NCBI GenBank assembly: GCA_913040875.1
Contig: CAJWHX010000146.1
Location: 1 to 7,782 of the forward strand
Source of the DNA: an uncultured Pseudomonadota bacterium
Lineage (GTDB): Bacteria > Myxococcota > UBA796
Direction: 5' to 3'
Length of the DNA: 7,782 nucleotides
The notes under the pieces are model-generated. The model was not told where the DNA came from. It saw nothing but the letters and a program-made list of their open reading frames with translations, and made no database searches. Made by a program: the position numbers and the translations under genes. Within the stretch, counting starts at the first letter, position 1. Every line of letters begins with the position of its first letter. Below are positions 1-5,817 of this stretch, piece after piece.

Positions 1-489
1 TACAGACAAAGAACTGAGCGTCTCTTGGATCTTGATTTGCGCATCTGCTGTTTGCTCTTTGGCAATCATTTCATCCTTTTCACGCTTCAACTTTTGAATT
101 TCTCCTTCAAACTGTTGAAGTTGATCCATGGAATCTTCTGCTTGCTTAGAAATGCTAGAGAGTTCTTCACGTTTCTTCAAAATGCTACGCTCTAATTCCT
201 CTTGCTTTTCAAACAGCATCGCTCCGATATCTTCTTGCCCAGTCTCGATGGCTCCTTCCAACTCAAGATTGACGGTATTAAGATCCTTAAGCATCGCTTC
301 GAGCTCGTTTTCGGTCTTGTTTCGAAGGAACACAATGTTGGAAATCGCCTTCTTCAGTCCTTGATAAGTCTTGATGCGTTCTTGAATGGCGGCTTCATAA
401 ACTGCAGCTGGATTTTTTTCTTCAATTTTGCCAATAAACAAATTGAGAAATCCACTAATCATGTTGCTTAAACGTGCGAAAAAACCCAT
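1..489 (-). CDS. PspA/IM30-family phage-shock protein, N-terminal part (runs off left edge)
   Basis: The first 163 residues are present and the C-terminus lies beyond base 1. The protein opens MGFFARLSNMISGFLNLFIG, an amphipathic helix like the membrane-binding N-terminus of PspA/IM30 proteins. It then has the short Glu/Asn-Pro linker (residues 22-28) and long, charged, heptad-rich helices (about 30-163) typical of the PspA coiled coil. Known members are peripheral inner-membrane proteins that assemble into ESCRT-III-like rods or rings and protect a stressed membrane; family members are usually about 220-250 residues, so roughly two thirds is seen. The ATG at 489-487 is preceded by AGGAG with a 6-nt spacer. 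A sigma70-like promoter lies about 60 nt upstream. No sigma54 element, common for enterobacterial pspA, was seen. The family call is good; the exact subtype (PspA, Vipp1/IM30 or a paralogue) is not resolved, so no symbol is given. Confidence 0.8.
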   Translation of the reverse strand, partial: MGFFARLSNMISGFLNLFIGKIEEKNPAAVYEAAIQERIKTYQGLKKAISNIVFLRNKTENELEAMLKDLNTVNLELEGAIETGQEDIGAMLFEKQEELERSILKKREELSSISKQAEDSMDQLQQFEGEIQKLKREKDEMIAKEQTADAQIKIQETLSSLSV

Positions 490-495
490 GTGTAA

Positions 496-500
496 CTCCT
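496..500 (-). promoter_or_regulatory. Ribosome binding site of the PspA-like gene
   Basis: Read on the minus strand, AGGAG is followed by TTACAC and then the ATG at 489. This is a near-ideal Shine-Dalgarno with a 6-nt spacer and it fixes the start of the PspA-like protein. Confidence 0.75.
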
Positions 501-548
501 AAAACCAAGACCTTCCCAATTGAAAGGCTACTTTTATTTAATGCGTCC

Positions 549-577
549 AATATACCAAACGACACTGAATTTGACAA
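549..577 (-). promoter_or_regulatory. Putative sigma70 promoter of the PspA-like gene
   Basis: On the minus strand TTGTCA (577-572) and TATATT (554-549) are separated by exactly 17 nt, each matching five of six consensus bases. Transcription would start near 541 and give a leader of about 50 nt. An 8-bp palindrome ACAATTGT (577-584) abuts the -35 box and could be an operator half, but nothing more supports that. Confidence 0.5.
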
Positions 578-663
578 CAATTGTATAACATACTGACCAC
601 AAAATATCGGACAAACCTCTCCGACCAGTACAAACTAGAGGAAAAGATAGATGGAATACGGCA

Positions 664-676
664 ATATATATATATT
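664..676. repeat. Alternating AT tract upstream of the four-gene operon
   Basis: Six tandem AT dinucleotides (664-675) lie 24 nt before the ATG at 700. The tract contains TATATT (671-676), a possible -10 element for the plus-strand operon, but the matching -35 position (648-653, TAGATG) is poor. It could be an A/T-rich promoter melting region or a simple repeat prone to length change. Otherwise 490-699 holds only the minus-strand promoter. Confidence 0.35.
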
Positions 677-699
677 CTGATCAGTTCAAAGGGGGAATC

Positions 700-2202
700 A
701 TGATCGTTTCACTTTTTTTATCCATATTACAATTCGCTGCGGCTACACCAGCCCACTCAATCATCATGGCTACCCGTGCTCCCCAACCACGGCATCAAAT
801 ATCTTACACCCCTACGCAAACAGTGTATGGATATCTACCATACTGGAGTACAAATCCTGCCGAGTTGGATCTCACAGGACTGACTCATGTCGCCTACTTT
901 GGTGTAGAGCTCAATTCTGATGCCTCTCTCTCTTACCAAAGTCGCTGGGACAATGCGGGACCCACTTTGATAACTCGAGCCCATGCGGAAGGAATCAAAG
1001 TACACTTGTGCCTCATTTCATTCTCTGATGCAGTCAACAATGTTGTCTTACCCAGTTCCAGCCTACGAACCAAAACAATCGAAAACCTAAAAACCCTCGT
1101 CAATGCATACGGCGCTGACGGTGTAAACATTGATATAGAGGGTATGGATGCCTCAAGACGACAAGACCTCAATGCTTTTATACAAGAATTGTCGGTGGAG
1201 ATTCCTGAGATTGTCATCGCCACTCCTGCAGTGGATTGGAGTGATGCCTACGACTATCAGACACTCTCCAACTACGCTGATCTCTTCATCATGGGCTATG
1301 ACTACCATTGGTCTGGAGGAGAACCAGGTCCTGTAGACCCATTATTCGGGGGGTACCCATGGGGTGACTATGCGATAAACTGGACCGTTGACGATTACCT
1401 TTCATTGGGGGTTCCAACTGAACGCTTAATTTTAGGGCTTCCACTGTATGGACGGTCTTGGAGTACATCTGATGACTCGGTACCTGGAACCTCTACTGGG
1501 AACTCTGATTCCGTTCTGATGTATGAAGCACTGGATATAGCGTCTACAGATGGACACCTGTTCGATATGGTCACCGAATCTCCGTACATACTGTATCCAA
1601 ACGAACAAATCTGGTTTCCAAATGTGGAATCTGTAGAGTCTAGAATCTTATGGGCAAACGATCAAAACCTTCAGGGCGTTGGATTTTGGGCGTTGGGCTA
1701 TGAAAATGGCGTGGCAGATTTTTGGTCCATGATGGAGTCGACAACTGCGTCAGGAGACATCAGTGACCCAGACGACCCCGAAGACCAAGACACTGGAACC
1801 CCAAATGAGCCCAGTTCTGAAAATGGCAATTATGCTCCAGTTGCCAATGCGGGACCGGATCAAGATGTGATTATCGGAGCAATTGTCTCATTAGATGGTC
1901 AGATGTCAGGCGATCCAGATGGAGATGCTCTAACGTACGCTTGGACACTGCTAAATCCTCAAAACCAACAGTTGAACAATTCTCAGTCTGAAGTCGCCAG
2001 TTTTACGCCCACATCAGATGGGGTCTGGGAGATTGCACTCACTGTGTCAGATGGTATTGCCACCAGCACAGATGAACTGGTAGTCACTGTACTTCCGGAA
2101 GAAAATGTAAAGTCTGGATGTTCAAGTTCGGGTTCAGATACCCCTTTGTGGCTACTCACGTTACATTCACTCATCTTGCTACGACGAAAGTTTTCATCCT
2201 AG
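700..2202 (+). CDS. Secreted GH18-family glycosidase with PKD domain and MYXO-CTERM-like tail
   Basis: This 500-residue secreted protein has four parts. An uncharged hydrophobic N-terminus (residues 1-20) looks like a signal peptide. A glycoside hydrolase 18 barrel (about 42-345) opens with VYGYLPYW and carries DGVNIDIE (140-147), with Asp145 and the catalytic acid Glu147; the first DxDxE Asp is Asn143, a variant I associate with GH18 proteins of the YaaH/cortex-lytic type. It also has MGYDYHW (198-204) and GVGFWALGYE (327-336). An acidic Asp/Pro linker (351-377) leads to one PKD domain (about 378-467). The tail (471-500) has SGCSSSG, a hydrophobic stretch WLLTLHSLILL and Arg-Arg-Lys, as in MYXO-CTERM signals. 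GH18 enzymes cleave beta-1,4 bonds in chitin or related GlcNAc polymers; the substrate here is unknown. The start has GGGGGAA 3 nt upstream. It is the first gene of a four-gene run. Confidence 0.85.
   Translation: MIVSLFLSILQFAAATPAHSIIMATRAPQPRHQISYTPTQTVYGYLPYWSTNPAELDLTGLTHVAYFGVELNSDASLSYQSRWDNAGPTLITRAHAEGIKVHLCLISFSDAVNNVVLPSSSLRTKTIENLKTLVNAYGADGVNIDIEGMDASRRQDLNAFIQELSVEIPEIVIATPAVDWSDAYDYQTLSNYADLFIMGYDYHWSGGEPGPVDPLFGGYPWGDYAINWTVDDYLSLGVPTERLILGLPLYGRSWSTSDDSVPGTSTGNSDSVLMYEALDIASTDGHLFDMVTESPYILYPNEQIWFPNVESVESRILWANDQNLQGVGFWALGYENGVADFWSMMESTTASGDISDPDDPEDQDTGTPNEPSSENGNYAPVANAGPDQDVIIGAIVSLDGQMSGDPDGDALTYAWTLLNPQNQQLNNSQSEVASFTPTSDGVWEIALTVSDGIATSTDELVVTVLPEENVKSGCSSSGSDTPLWLLTLHSLILLRRKFSS
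2110..2199 (+). other. MYXO-CTERM-like C-terminal sorting segment of the GH18 protein
   Basis: Residues 471-500 follow the tripartite plan of prokaryotic C-terminal sorting signals: a short Ser/Gly motif with one Cys (Cys474, the only Cys after residue 104), a hydrophobic helix (about 483-494) and a basic end (Arg495, Arg496, Lys497). This matches MYXO-CTERM in layout. In that family the tail is known to be cut by membrane proteases of the myxosortase type so that the protein reaches the cell surface. The hydrophobic segment is short and includes a His, so the match is good but not perfect. Confidence 0.6.
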
Positions 2203-2208
2203 GTTTAT

Positions 2209-3066
2209 ATGCCAGCCATCTCTTGCCACAAGTGTCGCAAACTCATCTCAGACAAGGATTCACATTGTCCATTTTGCAGTGCGCCTCAGACTGTCGAAAG
2301 AGAAACCCGTTCTTTGACAAAAGATTTCTTCAGTGCACCTGGCGAGGTGATCACCTGGATCGTTGGAATCAATGTTCTACTGTATGCGGCATCGATTTTG
2401 TTGGATTCCAGTGAGGCGCTCTCTATGAAGCATGGGATCCTTGGATTTGGCTCCCCCACCAGTCGGTCGCTGTACTTACTTGGAATGACAGGTGGAAGCG
2501 TCTGGACCTGTGGTCATTGGTGGACCGTACTGACAGCATCATTTTTACACGGATCAATCCTGCACATTTACTTTAATCTCTCTTGGCTTAGACAACTGGG
2601 GGTCTTAACTGTGGGGCTCTTGGGCCCTGCTCGATTTATATTTGCGTACTTGTTCACCGGAATTGGAGGCTTTGTTACCTCCAATCTTTGGAACAACCCA
2701 CCAACCGTCGGAGCAAGCTGCTCCATTTTTGGCTTGATGGGTGTTCTGATTGTATTTGCGCAACGTCGAGGGGGGTTACTCGGTCAGCGACTTGGAAAAC
2801 AACTCTGGATCTGGACAGGAATTGGACTGCTTTTTGGATTGATGGTTCCAATGGTGAACAACGCTGGACACATTGGGGGACTCCTCTCTGGAATGGCGCT
2901 TGGCCTCCTGTTTCCAAAACATGAGAACCGACGTGAGTCGGGTGTGTTACAATTGGTATCGCTGGTCATGCTCGGTAGTACAATTCTCTTTATTGGATAC
3001 AATGGACTGGTCATGAGTCAGATCCTTGAAAAATATGACATCTTCGGTCAATTCTTCTGTCAATGA
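2209..3066 (+). CDS. Rhomboid-family intramembrane serine protease with N-terminal zinc ribbon
   Basis: This 285-residue membrane protein starts with a zinc ribbon (Cys6, Cys9, Cys20, Cys23), a soluble linker, then a rhomboid core. TM1 is about 47-66. The CGHWWTVLTASFLH segment (101-114) matches the usual GEWWRLxTxxFLH. His119 and Asn123 (HxxxN) form the oxyanion-side motif. TVGASCSIFG (166-175) holds the catalytic Ser170, and AGHIGG (219-224) the catalytic His221. A further hydrophobic segment (about 247-268) would give a 6+1 topology. Rhomboids cut substrates within or next to membrane helices. The residue after the catalytic Ser is Cys171 where the family has Gly (GxSG), which is unusual. 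The start is 6 nt after the GH18 stop and its weak RBS (AGG, 2201-2203) overlaps that stop, suggesting translational coupling. Activity is likely but not certain because of Cys171. Confidence 0.88.
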   Translation: MPAISCHKCRKLISDKDSHCPFCSAPQTVERETRSLTKDFFSAPGEVITWIVGINVLLYAASILLDSSEALSMKHGILGFGSPTSRSLYLLGMTGGSVWTCGHWWTVLTASFLHGSILHIYFNLSWLRQLGVLTVGLLGPARFIFAYLFTGIGGFVTSNLWNNPPTVGASCSIFGLMGVLIVFAQRRGGLLGQRLGKQLWIWTGIGLLFGLMVPMVNNAGHIGGLLSGMALGLLFPKHENRRESGVLQLVSLVMLGSTILFIGYNGLVMSQILEKYDIFGQFFCQ

Positions 3067-3075
3067 GGGGAAATC

Positions 3076-3648
3076 ATGTTGCTACTCTTATCAATACTTG
3101 CTTGTGAAAATGGATGTCATACAGCCGCAAAGGTAGTCCCTGCACTCGAGATGGTAAACCCGAGTTGGGGTGCTGAACCCGTAGATTGTGACATTGAGCA
3201 TTCAGACCCAGAGGCACGAAGTGGGTGCATATCAAGGGAACTACAATGCAACACGGTCTTTGAGGCAACCAACCGAGGTGGAAAAAACCACTTCGGAGAT
3301 GACTTCTATCAAAAGGGGTTCTGTACGCCTCAGCGCAACAACTATGAAAAGTCGCCCGAAGCAATTTATCAACTCCGTGTAAAACCAAATACCCAAGTAG
3401 ACTTACGATTGGACAGCAATTGCGCAGAATTAGACTTGGTCGCCATGTCTTGGGATGAAGATCGATGCCCTACAGACAAACACGCAACAACCATCCAGAA
3501 GGAATGTGAGATGAACACCAAACCGGAAGGTGGAACCCTCAGACTAACAACCGTCAACAATCCTCAAACCTATTTGATTGCGGTAGATGGACAACAAGGA
3601 GACTACGGAAACTTCAGACTCACCATCACTTGCAAAACCTATCGGTAA
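3076..3648 (+). CDS. Small Cys-rich lipoprotein with PPC-like beta domain
   Basis: A 190-residue predicted lipoprotein of unknown function. The N-terminus MLLLLSILAC gives a lipobox-like ILAC with Cys10 as lipidation site. The start is firm because an in-frame TGA (3064-3066, the rhomboid stop) lies only four codons upstream, and GAGGGG overlaps that stop as RBS. The mature part has nine more Cys (14, 38, 51, 58, 83, 116, 131, 144, 186), suggesting disulfides in the periplasm or on the surface. Residues about 97-187 (YQLRVKPNTQVDLRL, then Asp-Leu-Val-Ala, ending YLIAVDGQQGDYGNFRLTI) resemble the bacterial pre-peptidase C-terminal (PPC) beta-sandwich found on secreted proteins of this type of organism. 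No catalytic motif is visible. It is the third gene of the run and may serve as an envelope partner of its neighbours. Confidence 0.75.
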   Translation: MLLLLSILACENGCHTAAKVVPALEMVNPSWGAEPVDCDIEHSDPEARSGCISRELQCNTVFEATNRGGKNHFGDDFYQKGFCTPQRNNYEKSPEAIYQLRVKPNTQVDLRLDSNCAELDLVAMSWDEDRCPTDKHATTIQKECEMNTKPEGGTLRLTTVNNPQTYLIAVDGQQGDYGNFRLTITCKTYR

Positions 3649-3657
3649 CAGACCGCT

Positions 3658-4671
3658 TTGAGCACCGTTCAAAAATATTGGAAGGAACTGCTCAGTATTG
3701 TGCTGAGTGTCGCTGTAATTGCTGTCTTTATTCAAGATGCAAATACGCAAGACTTGTGGACACTCCTATACAACTTAAACACTACATGGCTGATTGGGGC
3801 ACTATTTCTCAAAAGCATTTCACTGACCATTCATGAGTACAGACTGTGGCTCGGATTTGGTGAACCACGCCCTCCCATTCAACAAACCATGCAAATCGGA
3901 TTTGCCTCAGCATTACTCAACATCTTATTTCCTGGTAGGGCTGGTGACATTGCTGCAATTGCGATGCTTCACAAAAAATGTTCCGTCCCAGTCGGTACTG
4001 CAACCTTTGCAGTAGGTATGGTTGGTTTTTTTGAAGGTGCCATCTTTGGATTGATGATGGTGATGGTATTGCTGCTAAATGCTCCGATGTGGATCCAATT
4101 CTTGGGCGAGGACATCCATGTACAAAGCCTGCAAACCATCAGTGGATTAACGTTACTCGGTATTGTCATCGTCGTTGTCGCTGGGATTATCGGCAGACGT
4201 TTTACAGATGAGACCTCAGAACATACGACAGAATTCTCTCCGACAGCATGGATTAAAGACGCCTTTAGTCAAACGCAAACCAACTTAACAAACATCCGAT
4301 ACATCCTTTTCAATAGTCTGGCTTCACTTGCCGAGGTTTGGCTGATGATAGCATCATTTGCAATGGGTTTTGAGATGTTGGGACTCGAGTCATCACTGGT
4401 TGACTTCACTCCCATGCATACGTGGTCTCTCAGTGGATTGGTCCTGGGGCTTTCCGCCATTGCAAGTATCGTATTCCCTCAAACCTACGGGGCTGGAAGT
4501 GCAGCCGCCTCTGTATTCATTTTAGGTTTCTTCGGATTTGATCAAACTCAAGCTTTGGGCTTTGCTAGTGTTTGGTGGATCATTTCACAGGTGCCTGCAG
4601 TACTTCTAGGCTTGCCATCACTCTGGTTACTTAGGAAGACCACCACACAGCACACTGCCTCTGATCATTGA
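3658..4671 (+). CDS. LPG-synthase-TM / flippase-like multi-spanning inner-membrane protein
   Basis: This 337-residue protein has about eight to nine hydrophobic segments (roughly 11-26, 41-58, 80-100, 113-141, 160-180, 215-240, 255-275, 279-295, 303-325). Its layout, and the FPGRAGDIAA motif (91-100) after the second to third helix, match the lysylphosphatidylglycerol synthase transmembrane (UPF0104/AglD-type, flippase-like) family. Members move or modify lipids or lipid-linked sugars across the inner membrane; no aminoacyl-transferase domain is present, so lysyl-PG synthesis is not implied. The TTG start lies 9 nt after the previous TAA and in the same frame. It has no clear Shine-Dalgarno and presumably relies on coupling; starting further in would cut helix 1. 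Residues 184-200 form a soluble acidic loop. The 3' end overlaps the convergent gene by 7 bp. Confidence 0.75.
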   Translation: MSTVQKYWKELLSIVLSVAVIAVFIQDANTQDLWTLLYNLNTTWLIGALFLKSISLTIHEYRLWLGFGEPRPPIQQTMQIGFASALLNILFPGRAGDIAAIAMLHKKCSVPVGTATFAVGMVGFFEGAIFGLMMVMVLLLNAPMWIQFLGEDIHVQSLQTISGLTLLGIVIVVVAGIIGRRFTDETSEHTTEFSPTAWIKDAFSQTQTNLTNIRYILFNSLASLAEVWLMIASFAMGFEMLGLESSLVDFTPMHTWSLSGLVLGLSAIASIVFPQTYGAGSAAASVFILGFFGFDQTQALGFASVWWIISQVPAVLLGLPSLWLLRKTTTQHTASDH

Positions 4672-5576
4672 CACGTTGTCGGGTAGTTGCCTTCTTGTAA
4701 AAGCTTCTTCATATAACGCCAACTGGTCATATTTGACCCATAAGTATCTCTCTCTGGAGCATGCTTGTAGTCTGGTGCGTTTTCTTCAGTCCACTCTTTG
4801 AGTTCTTCTGGTAGACCATCCCAACCCTCCAACACCTTGTACCCTTGAGCATGGTAAATCAGTCCACCGTCTTTTTGACCGGCTTTCATCCATGGCAAAT
4901 ATTGTCCTTTCCGAACCCAACTCAAATGCACCGGTACACTGTTCAATTCTGGATTTTCTAGATCCGAGCGCTCAGCGTAAAAGTCAAACAGTTCGATGCT
5001 TTGATACGTGTTACTAGCCGAGTACTGTGGGTAGTCTTCTATCGGAAGTGGGGATGGATAAGCCAGGAAAATATCCATATCCCAGACAATAAGGTCTCCA
5101 ATCTCTTTATAACCACTTTCACCAACAACGAAGTTTACAGGATCATTCTGTACGTGCACCACAGGAACCCACTCTGAGTCCTCTGCATTGACCGCACGAT
5201 TGTCAAAGCAATCAATGATCTTTCCAAATAAATTTTTGTATACCGTTATCTCTCTGGAAAGCATCAAGTATTCAGTATCACTAATCTTTTCGAGTCTGGC
5301 GATGTTGTACCCCTCAAAGGCCAATATTGGACTGGCCGAATAAGAGGTCTCAGTTTCTGCGAATGGATCTTGCAGCTCGTGATTGTAAATGTAGCCATGC
5401 CAGTAAAATACAACTTCCTCATCCGACTCTAAACTGCCGCGCATTTTTGCGAAAGCAGTAGTATTATCGACTGGATCTTCCATATCCAACTGTTGAACCA
5501 CAGGCTCTACCGATTCAACTGAACCAGCCGTATCCAGTGCTGTATCCTTAGCACAACCAAGCAACCACAAAAGCAT
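4665..5576 (-). CDS. DUF1838-like lipoprotein
   Basis: This is a 303-residue lipoprotein if started at the ATG at 5576. That start gives MLLWLLGC, with Cys8 as lipidation site, followed by an Asp/Thr/Ala/Glu-rich spacer typical of surface lipoproteins. A GTG at 5588 would add four residues, but GGGAGGG lies just before the ATG and fits as its RBS. The mature part matches my memory of the DUF1838 family: KMRGSL near the start, FEGYNIARL, LMLSREITVY with a following GKIID turn, VPVVHVQNDPVNF in the middle, and LSWVRKGQYLPWMK then GLIYHAQGYK near the end. The family has no established biochemical role, so none is given. There are only two Cys after the lipidated one: one in IIDCF and one next to the last residue. 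The gene is alone on its strand and tail-to-tail with the flippase-like gene. Confidence 0.72.
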   Translation of the reverse strand: MLLWLLGCAKDTALDTAGSVESVEPVVQQLDMEDPVDNTTAFAKMRGSLESDEEVVFYWHGYIYNHELQDPFAETETSYSASPILAFEGYNIARLEKISDTEYLMLSREITVYKNLFGKIIDCFDNRAVNAEDSEWVPVVHVQNDPVNFVVGESGYKEIGDLIVWDMDIFLAYPSPLPIEDYPQYSASNTYQSIELFDFYAERSDLENPELNSVPVHLSWVRKGQYLPWMKAGQKDGGLIYHAQGYKVLEGWDGLPEELKEWTEENAPDYKHAPERDTYGSNMTSWRYMKKLLQEGNYPTTCQ

Positions 5577-5579
5577 ATA

Positions 5580-5586
5580 CCCTCCC
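5580..5586 (-). promoter_or_regulatory. Ribosome binding site deciding the start of the DUF1838-like gene
   Basis: On the minus strand GGGAGGG (5586-5580) precedes ATG (5576) by TAT. The spacer is short (3-4 nt), but the GTG at 5588 has only an A/T-rich sequence before it. This favours the ATG and a lipoprotein signal of just seven residues before Cys. Confidence 0.55.
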
Positions 5587-5595
5587 ACAGGTGTT

Positions 5596-5624
5596 TATAT
5601 AACATTCGTTACGTTAACTGGAAA
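5596..5624 (-). promoter_or_regulatory. Weak candidate promoter of the DUF1838-like gene
   Basis: On the minus strand TTTCCA (5624-5619) and TATATA (5601-5596) are 17 nt apart, each matching four of six consensus bases. Transcription would begin about 10-15 nt before the preferred ATG, just including its RBS, giving a very short leader. The support is weak. Confidence 0.3.
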
Positions 5625-5749
5625 AGTCGAGGTTTTGTGTGACGGTTGTGAAAAGGAATATCCCAACCGATTTTTTCAAAAACGATTGAATTTGATTGAT
5701 ACTAGTGGAACATCTCACAATACTGAAAGCAAATAAGAACCTCCTAGGA

Positions 5750-5778
5750 TTGAAATTTTGACACACATCGGTTAACAT
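5750..5778 (+). promoter_or_regulatory. Candidate sigma70 promoter of the Asp-box lipoprotein gene
   Basis: TTGAAA (5750-5755) and TAACAT (5773-5778) are separated by 17 nt, matching five and four of six consensus bases. The start of transcription would be near 5785, about 33 nt before the ATG. A TTGACA at 5758-5763 has no -10 box at the right distance. An 8-bp palindrome TCCTAGGA (5742-5749) lies directly upstream and might bind a regulator. Confidence 0.4.
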
Positions 5779-5805
5779 CGTCCCGTTGCAAAAATATGCA
5801 CGTTT

Positions 5806-5811
5806 AAGGAG
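5806..5811 (+). promoter_or_regulatory. Ribosome binding site of the Asp-box lipoprotein gene
   Basis: AAGGAG with a 6-nt spacer before the ATG at 5818. An in-frame TAA (5773-5775) and the absence of any ATG, GTG or TTG codon in frame between it and 5818 make this the only credible start. Confidence 0.75.
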
Positions 5812-5817
5812 ACCACG

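Noticed and set aside
128..471. Plus-strand open frames of 78 and 89 codons at the left edge
   Set aside because: They lie antisense to the PspA-like gene, which has a recognisable N-terminus, RBS and promoter; their products look like compositional shadows rich in Ser and Phe.
571..589. TTGACA with a nearby TATAAC as a plus-strand promoter
   Set aside because: The spacing is only 7 nt, far from 16-18 nt; the same bases serve better as the minus-strand -35 region.
2118..2414. A 98-codon plus-strand frame bridging the GH18 and rhomboid genes
   Set aside because: It overlaps the tail of one clear protein and the zinc ribbon of the next in another frame, with no RBS or recognisable sequence.
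3074..3388. A 104-codon minus-strand frame opposite the Cys-rich lipoprotein gene
   Set aside because: It has no family resemblance and lies fully inside a well-supported gene with fixed start and RBS.
3646..3660. Reading the TAA as an error and joining the lipoprotein and flippase-like protein into one gene
   Set aside because: The two products are complete and distinct (soluble lipoprotein versus multi-spanning membrane protein) and the second begins with a normal first helix, so separate genes are more likely.
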